From assembly GCF_009791395.1 (NCBI RefSeq), contig NZ_WSZK01000024.1:1-56935 (forward strand): a DNA stretch of 56,935 nucleotides. Direction: 5' to 3'. Of the stretch, positions 47,095 to 55,087 are shown one piece after another. The translations under genes were made by a program, and so were the position numbers. Position 1 is the first letter of the stretch. Each line of letters begins with the position of its first letter. Origin of the DNA: Halomarina oriensis. Its GTDB lineage: Archaea > Halobacteriota > Halobacteria > Halobacteriales > Haloarculaceae. Below the pieces are notes generated by a model. That model worked only from the letters and a program-made list of their open reading frames with translations. It was not told the origin of the DNA and did not search any database.

Positions 47095-48465
47095 TCAGTA
47101 CTTGGGTTCGGCCCCGGTCGTCGCGTAGATGTCGTCCATGATGCGGTCACGGCGAATCTTCCAGGCGGGGAACCGTTCGGGCGAGTCCGGATAGCGCTCG
47201 TAGTGGGCGAGCAGGCGGTCGGCCAGTCGCTTCGTCCTGTAGAAGTCGACCATCGTCTCCCAGTGGCCACGCGCCTTCCAGAGCGTCTTCGCGGCGAGCG
47301 CCGGCGAGACGCTCGAACTCCCCGAGTAGAGCGCCTCGGAGAGCTGTTGGCCGGGGAGGGAGGCGAGGAGACTCATCAGGTCGTCGAGGTCGTAGGCCGT
47401 CGAGAAGACGTTGTAGACGTCGAGGGCGGCGTAGCGGCCGCCGAAGTGGTCCATCACGCGCTCGTTGTAGCGCCAGAGGCGCTCTTCGGAGTGGTCGTCG
47501 TGCTCGATGGCCTCGATGGCCTGCTCGGCGGCGTACTGACCGGCGTAGGCCGCGCCCGCGATGCCCCCGCCCGTGGTGGGGTTGACGTGGGCGGCGGAGT
47601 CGCCCGCGGCGATGTAGCCCGGTGCGACCGCCGAGTCGTACGTCCGGCGGGTCGGGAGGGCCGCGCCGAGTTTGTCCTTCACGGTGGCGTTCTCGAACTC
47701 GGGGCGCTGGCGGAGGTCGTCGCGCAGGTCGCCGACGAGCTTCATCGGCTCCTCGTTCATCTGGAAGCCGAGGCCGACGTTGATCTCGGTTGGGGTACGC
47801 GGGAAGTACCAGAGGTAGCCCGCCGCGCGCTTGGTCGGTTTGAACACGAGCGCGTCCGACCACTCGACGGGCTCGTCCACCTCGACGATCTCTCGATACG
47901 CCGAGGAGAACTGCGAGTACCGGACGTTCGTATCGAACGTCGCCCCCGAGAAGTCGGTCTTGTCCTGCAGGATGGACAGGGCCCCCGCACCGTCGACGAG
48001 CACTTCGGACTCGTAGGTGACCCGTTCACCCTTGTGGACACCCGTGACGCCGGTGACGCGGCCGTCGTCGGCCTGCGTGACGTCCTGGACGACGGTGTCG
48101 TAGTGGAACTCGACACCCGCGTCCTCCGCCCCCTCGATGAGCAGGCGGCCGTACTTCAGGCGGTCGATGACCGCGATTTCGCCGGGGACCGGGATGTCGA
48201 GGACGACGTCCTCGGAGGGAATCTCGAACTGGCCGTGGTCGACCTCGGTGTTGGTGAACGACGGTTCGATGTGGGACTTCGGGATGGCGTCCGGGAAGTT
48301 CGCCGCCCCCTTCAGCGCGTCGCCACAGGCGATGTGGCCCGCTTCCTCGGCCGTCTTCCGCTCGACGATGACGACGTCGTAGCCCGCCTTGGCGACCGTC
48401 GCGGCGGCGTAACAGCCCGCGGTCCCCGCCCCGACGACGGCGACGTCGTACTCGTGGGTGGTCAT
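47095..48465 (-). CDS. Geranylgeranyl reductase family protein (probable digeranylgeranylglycerophospholipid reductase)
   Basis: A 456-residue flavoprotein. FAD motifs are VAVVGAGTAGCYAAATVAKAG and GYIAAGDSAAHVNPTTGGGIAGA; the family signature GYLWYFPRTPTEINVGLGF and the Cys-containing GHIACGDALKG loop match archaeal GGR. These enzymes reduce the geranylgeranyl double bonds of archaeal lipid precursors. A [2Fe-2S] ferredoxin gene starts 109 bp away on the opposite strand, which suits the ferredoxin-dependent reduction described for a methanogen GGR. It is the better candidate of the two GGR paralogues in the window for lipid saturation. Confidence 0.88.
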   Translation of the reverse strand: MTTHEYDVAVVGAGTAGCYAAATVAKAGYDVVIVERKTAEEAGHIACGDALKGAANFPDAIPKSHIEPSFTNTEVDHGQFEIPSEDVVLDIPVPGEIAVIDRLKYGRLLIEGAEDAGVEFHYDTVVQDVTQADDGRVTGVTGVHKGERVTYESEVLVDGAGALSILQDKTDFSGATFDTNVRYSQFSSAYREIVEVDEPVEWSDALVFKPTKRAAGYLWYFPRTPTEINVGLGFQMNEEPMKLVGDLRDDLRQRPEFENATVKDKLGAALPTRRTYDSAVAPGYIAAGDSAAHVNPTTGGGIAGAAYAGQYAAEQAIEAIEHDDHSEERLWRYNERVMDHFGGRYAALDVYNVFSTAYDLDDLMSLLASLPGQQLSEALYSGSSSVSPALAAKTLWKARGHWETMVDFYRTKRLADRLLAHYERYPDSPERFPAWKIRRDRIMDDIYATTGAEPKY

Positions 48466-48574
48466 GTACGTGAGTGACCGGCCCGTGGCAAAACGGTTAC
48501 TGATGCGGCCGTCGTCCGACCGGGGTCACGAGCGTCCAACAAGAGTTTTGCCACGGTTCGACCAAGCCGTGGGC

Positions 48575-48901
48575 ATGACCGAGTACACCGTGGAGTTCGT
48601 CGGCACCGGCGAGACCATCACCTGTTCGGACAAACAGACCATCCTCAGTCGCTGTCTCGAGGAGGGAATCGCCCAGGAGTACTCCTGTCGCGTCGGGATG
48701 TGTCTGGCGTGCTCGGCCGAGATCGTCGACGGCGAGGTCGAACAGCAGGTCGCCGCCGCCCGCGGCCTGACCGAGGAGGAAGCCGAGACGTACGCGCTGA
48801 CGTGCATGGCTCGGCCCGCGTCGGACCTGAAACTCGACCGCGGGAAGTACCCGCCGAGCATCGAGAACGACACCGAGGAGCCAGCGGCGGCCGACGACTG
48901 A
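48575..48901 (+). CDS. [2Fe-2S] ferredoxin (plant type)
   Basis: A 108-residue electron carrier with cluster ligands C38, C43, C46 and C77 (SCRVGMCLAC and LTCMARP). It lacks the long N-terminal halophilic insertion of the classic Halobacterium ferredoxin and is shorter, so it is a second ferredoxin type. The start MTEYTVEFVGTGE at 48575 is normal; the open frame upstream is not. Divergence from the GGR gene suggests it is that enzyme's reductant. It is convergent with the GH26-like gene, 14 bp away. Confidence 0.92.
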   Translation: MTEYTVEFVGTGETITCSDKQTILSRCLEEGIAQEYSCRVGMCLACSAEIVDGEVEQQVAAARGLTEEEAETYALTCMARPASDLKLDRGKYPPSIENDTEEPAAADD

Positions 48902-48915
48902 GAACCCACCGTCGC

Positions 48916-50124
48916 TCACTCCCCGAGGTCACCGTGGAACTCCTCGGTCGTGAGCCGGCGGGGATGGTCCGAGTACGACCCGAGCACGTCCTCGCTGGCG
49001 ACGGCCTCGCGGTACTCGCGGTAGGCGTGGTAGGTGGTCGTCCCGTCTCGCACCGTCTCGGTTCCGCGTGAGCCACCGAACACGGCCCAGTCGGTCTCTT
49101 TCTCGTGGTTGAACCAGAGGGCCATCCGGACGTCGCTCGCCTCGAAGTACGCGAAGACGTCACGGATCCACCGCCCCTTCCTCGTGGGGTCGGCCGTGCC
49201 GTCGAGCACCGACGAACTGCCGTACTCCGAGACGACGACCGGGTTGTCGGTGATGGCCCGAACCGCGTCGAGCGTGGGGCCGTAGATTTGCTCGGGGGGT
49301 GCCCACCCGCCCCACTTCGGGAAGTTGTAGCCGTGGACGCCACACCAGTCGACGTAGTCGTCGCCGGGGTAGAACGCGGCGAGCGGTTCCGCGCTCCGCC
49401 CGACGTGGTTGACCGCCCACACCCACTGGACGTGCTCGTCGGTCAGGCCTCGCGCCATCACGATGTCGTGGACCCGGCGGTACATCGCCACGTAGTCGGC
49501 GGCCGTCGTCCCGCCGGCAGAGGTGTCCCACGGCACCCAGTCGCCGTTCATCTCGGGGGCGAAGTTGAGGTAGAGTCGCCGTTCGGGACCGGATTCGGGC
49601 CGACACCAGCGGCCGAACACGGACGCCCAGCGCTCGAACAGTCGGTCGTGTCTCCCGGCGGCGATGTCCTGAGGGACCGTCGCGGGGGTGTCCTCCTGCC
49701 CCGCCACGAACGGTTGCCAGATGACGTGCGGGACGCTCCCGTGGTCCCAGATGGGCGTCAGCACCGACTCCCCCAGTGCGAGCAGTTCGCCGTCCGAGCG
49801 TCCGACGTCGAGGAAGAGGCCGACGACGGCGTTGTCCTTCCCCTGCCAGCGTTCGAGCGCGGTCAGTCGTTTTCCGGTCCGCGTCTCGGGAGTCACACCG
49901 AGCAGGAGTCGCCCGGTCCGCGTCTCGACGGACTGCGGGGTCGCCTCGGGCGGCGTCTCGGCCGTCGGCGACGGCTCCTCGGTCGGTGTCGGCGTCGTCG
50001 TCGGAACCTGCCGTCGCTCCCTCACGGCGTCGTCCTCGCTCGTCAGCAGTCGGTACAGTTCGGTGCCACCGAGCGCGACACCGAGTGTACCACCACTCAG
50101 TCCGAGGAACGTCCGCCGGTTCAT
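48916..50124 (-). CDS. Tat-exported GH26-like glycoside hydrolase
   Basis: A 402-residue exported enzyme. The signal MNRRTFLGLSGGTLGVALGG has the Tat twin-Arg; a Thr/Pro/Glu-rich linker (about residues 38-70) precedes a TIM-barrel domain. The family 26 catalytic residues are seen: the acid/base Glu in NFAPEMNGDWVPW (about residue 210) and the nucleophile Glu in PVVVSEYGSSS (about residue 295). GH26 enzymes are mostly beta-mannanases, with beta-1,3-xylanase and related members; substrate here is unknown. It is divergent from the glycosyltransferase gene and probably trims or releases the polysaccharide made by its neighbours. Confidence 0.85.
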   Translation of the reverse strand: MNRRTFLGLSGGTLGVALGGTELYRLLTSEDDAVRERRQVPTTTPTPTEEPSPTAETPPEATPQSVETRTGRLLLGVTPETRTGKRLTALERWQGKDNAVVGLFLDVGRSDGELLALGESVLTPIWDHGSVPHVIWQPFVAGQEDTPATVPQDIAAGRHDRLFERWASVFGRWCRPESGPERRLYLNFAPEMNGDWVPWDTSAGGTTAADYVAMYRRVHDIVMARGLTDEHVQWVWAVNHVGRSAEPLAAFYPGDDYVDWCGVHGYNFPKWGGWAPPEQIYGPTLDAVRAITDNPVVVSEYGSSSVLDGTADPTRKGRWIRDVFAYFEASDVRMALWFNHEKETDWAVFGGSRGTETVRDGTTTYHAYREYREAVASEDVLGSYSDHPRRLTTEEFHGDLGE

Positions 50125-50269
50125 ACGCTTCCGATATGCTGTGAAGATTATTGTTATAGTATCGATAGCGACCGCTTCGGCGTCCGTTAAGCCTCGAAAT
50201 GGGACGTTTAACTCGCTCTGGCGGCTGAATCTTCGTTTCGAGCTGTCTCGGGGGAAAGTATCGACAGAC

Positions 50270-50297
50270 AGAAAAAAACGCTGTACGTGACTAACAA
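50270..50297 (+). promoter_or_regulatory. Glycosyltransferase promoter with GTGACTAACAA motif
   Basis: An A-rich TATA-like patch (CAGAAAAAAAC, about 50270-50280) is followed 7 bp on by GTGACTAACAA (50287-50297), 31-41 nt before the ATG at 50328. The same 11 bases recur before the deacetylase gene at 52162 with nearly the same geometry. Confidence 0.5.
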
Positions 50298-50327
50298 AGG
50301 CTGCGGAGAGTCATCCTTCCCTCGTCG

Positions 50328-52025
50328 ATGAACATCTGGCAGTCGTTTCGGGGGGGAGGGGGAGAGCCGAAAGCGCGAGCGAGCGACCGCCAGCGCGGTG
50401 TGCTCACGCTCTGTATCGTGTTGCTGGCGAGTTCGCTGCTCACCGGGTGGGTCCTCCTGCCGGGGTGGATGGTCGTCGCGTGTGCGTCCGTCACGGTGGT
50501 GTTCGGTGCGGCACTCGTCGCCGCCGAACGCCGGCACTCACTGGTCGACCGGCTGTTCGGCGTCCGGGTGCGGGTCCCCGGCTGGGTCTGGCTCTCCGTC
50601 GTGACGGGTGGCGCTCTCACGCTCGGTCTCGCGGAGTGGGGCGTCCTGACGGGTCGGACGCTCGCCTGGGTCGGACTCATCGCCATCGCGGCCGCCGTCA
50701 CCCTCTCGACGCTCGCCCCGCTGGTCGGGGTGATGCGGATGTCGGTGTCGGCACCGCTCTGGCTGGTCGCGGTCGGCGTCGGCGCGGCCGCGAGTTTCGC
50801 GCTCGTCGTCCGGACGACCGGCACCGTCAGTTCCGCGCTGTTCCTCACCGCGTTCGTGGTGTTCTTCACGTACCTCTGGTTCGTCGTCCCGCTCGCGGTC
50901 TACCGTCAGTCGGTCGACCGGGCCGTGACCGTCGCCCCCGAGTCGCTCCCGACGATGAGCGTCGTCGTCCCCGCGTACAACGAGGCCGGCTACGTCGGTC
51001 GCTGTATCGACCGAATCCTCGCCGCGGACTACCCCGCGGAGCGACTCGATGTGCTCGTCGTCGACGACGGGAGTACCGACGACACGCTCGTCGAGGCGAC
51101 CGCTCGCGTCGGCCCACGCGTCGCGGTCTACTCCAAGCCCAACGGTGGGAAACACGCCGCGCTGAACGACGGTCTCGACCGGACGACCGGGGACGTCGTC
51201 GTCGTCGTCGACGCCGACAGCTTCGTCGACGCGGGGGCGTTCCGGGCGGTCGCCGCCAGTTTCGCCAGCGGCGAGCGCATCGGTGCCGTCGCCAGCGACG
51301 TCCGCGTCGTCAACCGGAAGAACGGCATCAGCCGCCTCCAGACGCTGGAGTACGTCCTCGGTATCAACACGTTCAGACGCGCGTTCGACTTCTTCGGTGC
51401 CGTGCCCGTCGTTCCCGGCTGTCTCGGGGCGTTCCGCCGTGAGGCGCTCCGCGACGCGGGCGGCTACGACGGCGACACGCTCACCGAGGACTTCGACGTC
51501 ACCATCAAGGTGCTCAAAGCCGGGTGGACCGTGCGCCACACCGCTGCCAGAGTGTGGACCGAGGCTCCCTACTCGCTCCGTGACCTCTACCGCCAGCGCC
51601 TCCGCTGGAACCGCGGGAACGTCGAGGTGCTGTGGAAACACCGGGACGTGCTGCTCGACGACGACGCCCGCTTCCTCCACCGTCTCGTCTTCCCGTTCCG
51701 CCTCGGGTCGATGCTGCTCGCACCGGTCGTCGCGGTCGCGGTCGTCGTCGCCGTCGCCGTGAGCCTCGTGCAGGGCGACGTCGCGTCGGTCGCGGGGATG
51801 CTCGCGTACTTCACCATCGTCGGCGTGCTCCTGGCGACGCTCGCGGTCCGTATGGAAGGCGAGAGCGTCCGCCTCGTCCCGTACTCGGTCCCGCTCATCG
51901 TGCTGTTCCCGCTGTTCCAGGCGGTCGTCATCGCGGTCAGCATCGCCTCCGCGCTCCTCAGCACCGACCGGTCGTGGGCGAACGTCCAGCGCATGGCACA
52001 GGACCCGGCCGTCGAACGACACTGA
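50328..52025 (+). CDS. Membrane family-2 glycosyltransferase (processive type)
   Basis: A 565-residue protein. N-terminal helices (about residues 27-200, at least five) precede a GT-A domain with MSVVVPAYNEAGYVG, VLVVDDGSTDDTLVE, VVVVVDADSFVDAGA, the LTEDFD motif and the processive-type QRLRWNRG. Three more helices follow (about residues 450-560). The arrangement is that of PgaC/cellulose-synthase-like polymerases that build and export beta-linked polysaccharide. Codons 8-12 contain a G6-A-G5 tract. It lies between the divergent GH26-like gene and the deacetylase gene, 173 bp from the latter. Confidence 0.9.
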   Translation: MNIWQSFRGGGGEPKARASDRQRGVLTLCIVLLASSLLTGWVLLPGWMVVACASVTVVFGAALVAAERRHSLVDRLFGVRVRVPGWVWLSVVTGGALTLGLAEWGVLTGRTLAWVGLIAIAAAVTLSTLAPLVGVMRMSVSAPLWLVAVGVGAAASFALVVRTTGTVSSALFLTAFVVFFTYLWFVVPLAVYRQSVDRAVTVAPESLPTMSVVVPAYNEAGYVGRCIDRILAADYPAERLDVLVVDDGSTDDTLVEATARVGPRVAVYSKPNGGKHAALNDGLDRTTGDVVVVVDADSFVDAGAFRAVAASFASGERIGAVASDVRVVNRKNGISRLQTLEYVLGINTFRRAFDFFGAVPVVPGCLGAFRREALRDAGGYDGDTLTEDFDVTIKVLKAGWTVRHTAARVWTEAPYSLRDLYRQRLRWNRGNVEVLWKHRDVLLDDDARFLHRLVFPFRLGSMLLAPVVAVAVVVAVAVSLVQGDVASVAGMLAYFTIVGVLLATLAVRMEGESVRLVPYSVPLIVLFPLFQAVVIAVSIASALLSTDRSWANVQRMAQDPAVERH

Positions 52026-52039
52026 CCGCTGCCTCCCGA

Positions 52040-52059
52040 CTCGAACGTGTCGGTTCGAG
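52040..52059 (+). terminator. Hairpin after the glycosyltransferase gene
   Basis: Arms CTCGAAC (52040-52046) and GTTCGAG (52053-52059) with a 6-nt loop, 15 bp after the stop codon; GACTC/GAGTC extend the stem with a bulge. There is no T-run. Confidence 0.4.
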
Positions 52060-52144
52060 CGAGTCGTGTCCCCGGCCTCCCGACGAAAGTGCCGATATTC
52101 GATGCAACGACGCTCCTGGTGAGCGAAACTACCTTTCCGACACG

Positions 52145-52172
52145 TTAAATATCTCATTCGAGTGACTAACAA
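52145..52172 (+). promoter_or_regulatory. Deacetylase promoter with GTGACTAACAA motif
   Basis: TTAAATAT (52145-52152) is a good TATA box; GTGACTAACAA follows at 52162-52172, 27-37 nt before the ATG at 52199. The motif begins 9-10 bp after the TATA box, between it and the expected transcription start, as in the glycosyltransferase promoter. Confidence 0.55.
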
Positions 52173-52198
52173 TACCATCGAAGAGTGTTCCTCCGTGT

Positions 52199-53281
52199 AT
52201 GACCCGCCAGCGAGGCCCACGAGAGGACCAGCACGACGACATCCGTCCCGAGTGGGGTAACTGGTCGGTCGGTCGCGCGAGCGCGTGGTCGGTGCTCGGT
52301 GCCGTCGTCGTCCTCCTGCTCGCTGGCGTTGCGACGGGCGGGGTGGGGATACCGGACGGCGTCCTGGGTGACGCCGGGTCGTCGCCGGCCGCCGGACCGG
52401 GAGCGGTCCCGACCCACGGCACGGAGGACGTCGACGGCCCGGCCGAACGGGCCGTCACGACGACTCCAGAGACGCCACCCGAGTGGCACGAGTACGACGC
52501 CGTCGTCGTCTTCCGGAACGACGACATCCAGCCGTACTACCGGACCGAGACGATGGTCGCCGTCGACCGCATCTTCGTCGAGGAAGGCATCCCGGTGACG
52601 CTGGGCGTCGTCCCACAGGTCGGCAACGGGGCACCCATCACCGACACCGACCTCTGTCCGTACCTCCGGTCGCTCGAACGCGACCACCCCGGTCAGTTCG
52701 AGATGGCACTGCACGGCTACACCCACGAACAGCGCACCGACTTCTACGGCGGAAGCGAGTTCGGTGGCCTCGACCCGGCGACTCAGCGGGCGTACATCGA
52801 CAGCGGCACGCGGACACTGACCGAGTGTGTCGGTGAGCGGCCGACGACGTTCGTGCCACCGATGGACACGTACGATGGCGCGACGGTGGACGCGCTCCGC
52901 GCGGCGAACTACACCGTCGTCTCCGGTGGTGGCTCGTTCACCGCCCAGTACTACGACGAGACCGAACCGTTCGAGCGTGACGGCCTCCTCCACGTCCCGA
53001 ACGACGGCGGGTTCGTCGCCAACTGGTCGACCGGGGCGTTCCACGACGCCGATACGCTCGAACGGCGCTACGACTGGGCGGTCGAGGACGGCGAAATCTA
53101 CGTCCAGATGCTCCACTACCAGGACTTCACGACCGAGGAACGCCGGGCACAGCTCCGGGCGTACATCCAGTACGTCAAGGCCTCCGGTGACGTGCGGTTC
53201 ATGACGCTCGGCGAACTGGACGAGCACACCCGGAACGGAACTATCGAGAAGACCGAGGACGGCTGGCGCGTCTACGAGTGA
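52199..53281 (+). CDS. Membrane-anchored NodB-like polysaccharide deacetylase
   Basis: A 360-residue protein with one N-terminal membrane anchor (ASAWSVLGAVVVLLLAGVAT, about residues 28-47), a spacer and a deacetylase domain from about residue 100. The NodB metal-site pattern is present as VVFRNDDIQP (the DD pair) and EMALHGYTHEQ (the two His), with the later barrel segments TTFVPPMDTYDG and VQMLHYQDF. Related bacterial enzymes de-N-acetylate exopolysaccharides such as poly-N-acetylglucosamine. Its position after the glycosyltransferase and the shared promoter motif suggest it modifies that polymer at the outer face of the membrane. Confidence 0.86.
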   Translation: MTRQRGPREDQHDDIRPEWGNWSVGRASAWSVLGAVVVLLLAGVATGGVGIPDGVLGDAGSSPAAGPGAVPTHGTEDVDGPAERAVTTTPETPPEWHEYDAVVVFRNDDIQPYYRTETMVAVDRIFVEEGIPVTLGVVPQVGNGAPITDTDLCPYLRSLERDHPGQFEMALHGYTHEQRTDFYGGSEFGGLDPATQRAYIDSGTRTLTECVGERPTTFVPPMDTYDGATVDALRAANYTVVSGGGSFTAQYYDETEPFERDGLLHVPNDGGFVANWSTGAFHDADTLERRYDWAVEDGEIYVQMLHYQDFTTEERRAQLRAYIQYVKASGDVRFMTLGELDEHTRNGTIEKTEDGWRVYE

Positions 53282-53297
53282 GTCGAGGGGCGGTGTC

Positions 53298-53319
53298 GGC
53301 GACCCGACGTCGGGTCGCC
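53298..53319 (+). terminator. 22-bp perfect palindrome after the deacetylase gene
   Basis: Perfect self-complementary sequence with arms GGCGACCCGAC and GTCGGGTCGCC, 17 bp after the deacetylase stop. It could form a strong hairpin or cruciform that ends the cluster transcript. The remaining 127 bp to the next gene contain a second, weaker GC-rich inverted repeat. Confidence 0.5.
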
Positions 53320-53446
53320 CGACCGTCGGGGTCACCGAAGCCAGTCCTCCGGACGGGTCGACGTCGACATCCCGCCCTCCGCACCGGGGCGCGTCCGTCG
53401 TCGTCCCGTTAGGTTCGTCCCCGTCGCTCCGTGGCTCCGGTCCCGC

Positions 53447-54478
53447 TCAGTCGTCGTCGGAGGCGGCCGGCGCGGGAGCCTCGGCGTTGTGCTCGCGTGC
53501 GTGTTCGCGCATGCGCTCGGAGAGGCCGGGGACGTCCGCCTCGCTCACCTCCCCCTCGCTCTCTATCTCGTCGAGCGAGCGCGGGAACTTCCGCAGGCGG
53601 TCGTGGATGCCGATGCCGGCCTTCGCGCCCTCGCCCATGGCGACGGGAATCTGGTTGTGGCCGGGGGTCAGATCGCCCACCGCGGAGACGCCCTCGACGC
53701 TCGTGTGGCCGTGGTCGTCGACGGCGACGGTGCCGTCGTCGTTCAGGTCCAGATCCAACTGGTCGGCGAGGTCCGAGTTGTAGTCCGACCCGTACATCGG
53801 GAAGCCACCGCGGTACTCCCGGCGCGTCCCGTCCGCGAAGACGAACGCTTCGAGCCAGCCGTCCTCGCCCTTCTCGACGGACTCGACGTCCTCGTGAACC
53901 ACGTCGACGGGGTGGGCGTCGAGCTGTTTCTGCGTGTCCTCGCTCCACTCCGGGTCGTCGCCGCGGGTGAGCAGGTCCACCTCGTCGGTGAAGTTGAGCA
54001 TGATCATCGCCACCGTCGCGGCGGAGTCGCCCGTGCCCATCACGAACACCGGCTGGTCGACGAACATGTAGGCGTCACAGTGGAGACACCAGTGGAGTCC
54101 ACGCCCGGTCCGGGGCAGGGGTGGGTCGGGGCGAACGTCGTTGAACCCCGTGGCGAGGACGACGTGGTCGACGGTCACGTCGGTGTCGCCACCGGAGACC
54201 GAAAAGCGGCCGTCGTCGGCCCGCTCGATGGTGTCGACGGTGTCGCGGACGTACTCCGCGCCGTAGCCCTGAATCTGCTCGACGGCCGTCTGGAGGAACT
54301 CGTTGCCGCTGACGTCCTCGGTGACGCCGATGACGTTGTGGGTGTCGAGCATCATCGCCGCCCGCCCCCCACCGCGGTTGATGACCACCGTGTCGTGGCC
54401 GAGTCGTGTCGTGTAGAGCGCCGTCGTCAGTCCCGCCGGGCCACCGCCGACCACTGCAACCTGGTACTCGTCGGTCAT
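53447..54478 (-). CDS. Thioredoxin-reductase-like flavoprotein
   Basis: A 343-residue protein with FAD motif VAVVGGGPAGLTTALYTTRLG, NAD(P) motif FVMGTGDSAATVAMI and the closing AVGDLTPGHNQIPVAMGEGAKAG-like block. The redox pair is CLHC (C131, C134) in place of the usual CATC, at the normal position. The C-terminus has an extra acidic/Ala-rich tail. It should pass electrons from NAD(P)H to a thioredoxin or glutaredoxin, or belong to the ferredoxin-reductase branch. The start MTDEYQVAVVGGG at 54478 is preferred to 54505. It is divergent from the glutaredoxin gene. Confidence 0.88.
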   Translation of the reverse strand: MTDEYQVAVVGGGPAGLTTALYTTRLGHDTVVINRGGGRAAMMLDTHNVIGVTEDVSGNEFLQTAVEQIQGYGAEYVRDTVDTIERADDGRFSVSGGDTDVTVDHVVLATGFNDVRPDPPLPRTGRGLHWCLHCDAYMFVDQPVFVMGTGDSAATVAMIMLNFTDEVDLLTRGDDPEWSEDTQKQLDAHPVDVVHEDVESVEKGEDGWLEAFVFADGTRREYRGGFPMYGSDYNSDLADQLDLDLNDDGTVAVDDHGHTSVEGVSAVGDLTPGHNQIPVAMGEGAKAGIGIHDRLRKFPRSLDEIESEGEVSEADVPGLSERMREHAREHNAEAPAPAASDDD

Positions 54479-54627
54479 TGCCGGTGGTTCGAGGGCCAGC
54501 CTCATAACCGATTAGTCGGGCGTGCACGGCCGGCACCACCTCGCGATGGTGGCCGTGGGGGCGACCGGGTGTGGGTTCGGGCCGCCGCTGGCGAAAGGCG
54601 TTTCCACGAGCGGACGAATCCTCTGGT

Positions 54628-54969
54628 ATGAGCTTCGACCCCACACCGTCGCTGAGCGAGGAGGAGGTCCGGGAGGACGTCGAGTCGACCATCGCCGACA
54701 ACGACGTCGTCCTGTTCATGAAGGGGACGCCGCTGATGCCCCAGTGTGGCTACTCGCGGCGCGCGCTCGGTCTCATCCAGCAACACCGCGAGGACGTCGC
54801 CACGGTGGACGTCCTGGACGCACTCGACCACTACCGCGCCGCGCTGAACGACCGGAGTGGCTGGGAGACGATTCCTCAGACGTACGTCGACGGGGAGTTC
54901 GTGGGCGGGAGCGACATCCTCGCAGAACTCGACGAACGTGGCGAACTCGGCGAGACCCTCCACGGATAA
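54628..54969 (+). CDS. Monothiol glutaredoxin (Grx4/GrxD type)
   Basis: A 113-residue glutaredoxin with the active site CGYS (residues 40-43) replacing the CGFS usual in this class, followed by WETIPQTYVDGEFVGGSDIL, the glutathione-/cluster-binding loop of the family. CGFS-type glutaredoxins carry or deliver [2Fe-2S] clusters rather than reduce disulfides. Haloarchaea use gamma-glutamylcysteine instead of glutathione, so the thiol ligand is likely different. The start MSFDPTPSLSEEE at 54628 is chosen over an upstream ATG. Confidence 0.9.
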   Translation: MSFDPTPSLSEEEVREDVESTIADNDVVLFMKGTPLMPQCGYSRRALGLIQQHREDVATVDVLDALDHYRAALNDRSGWETIPQTYVDGEFVGGSDILAELDERGELGETLHG

Positions 54970-55000
54970 CCGCCCCTCGTCACGGAGTGACAAAAAGGGC

Positions 55001-55033
55001 AGAAAATATAAGCCTCAAATCCCTAGAGTAGGG
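55001..55033 (+). promoter_or_regulatory. Strong TATA region with inverted repeat containing CTAG
   Basis: AGAAAATATA (55001-55010) is a clear TATA region; it is followed by CCCTAGAGTAGGG (55021-55033), a perfect inverted repeat (CCCTA/TAGGG) that includes one of the rare CTAG sites, placed about where transcription should start. The leader to the ATG at 55088 is then about 50 nt and contains a CGGGG/CCCCG pair. Confidence 0.55.
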
Positions 55034-55087
55034 TGACCAGTTCCGGTCGCGGGGAGGGACTCGCCCCGGTTAGCTCGTGCCACATCC

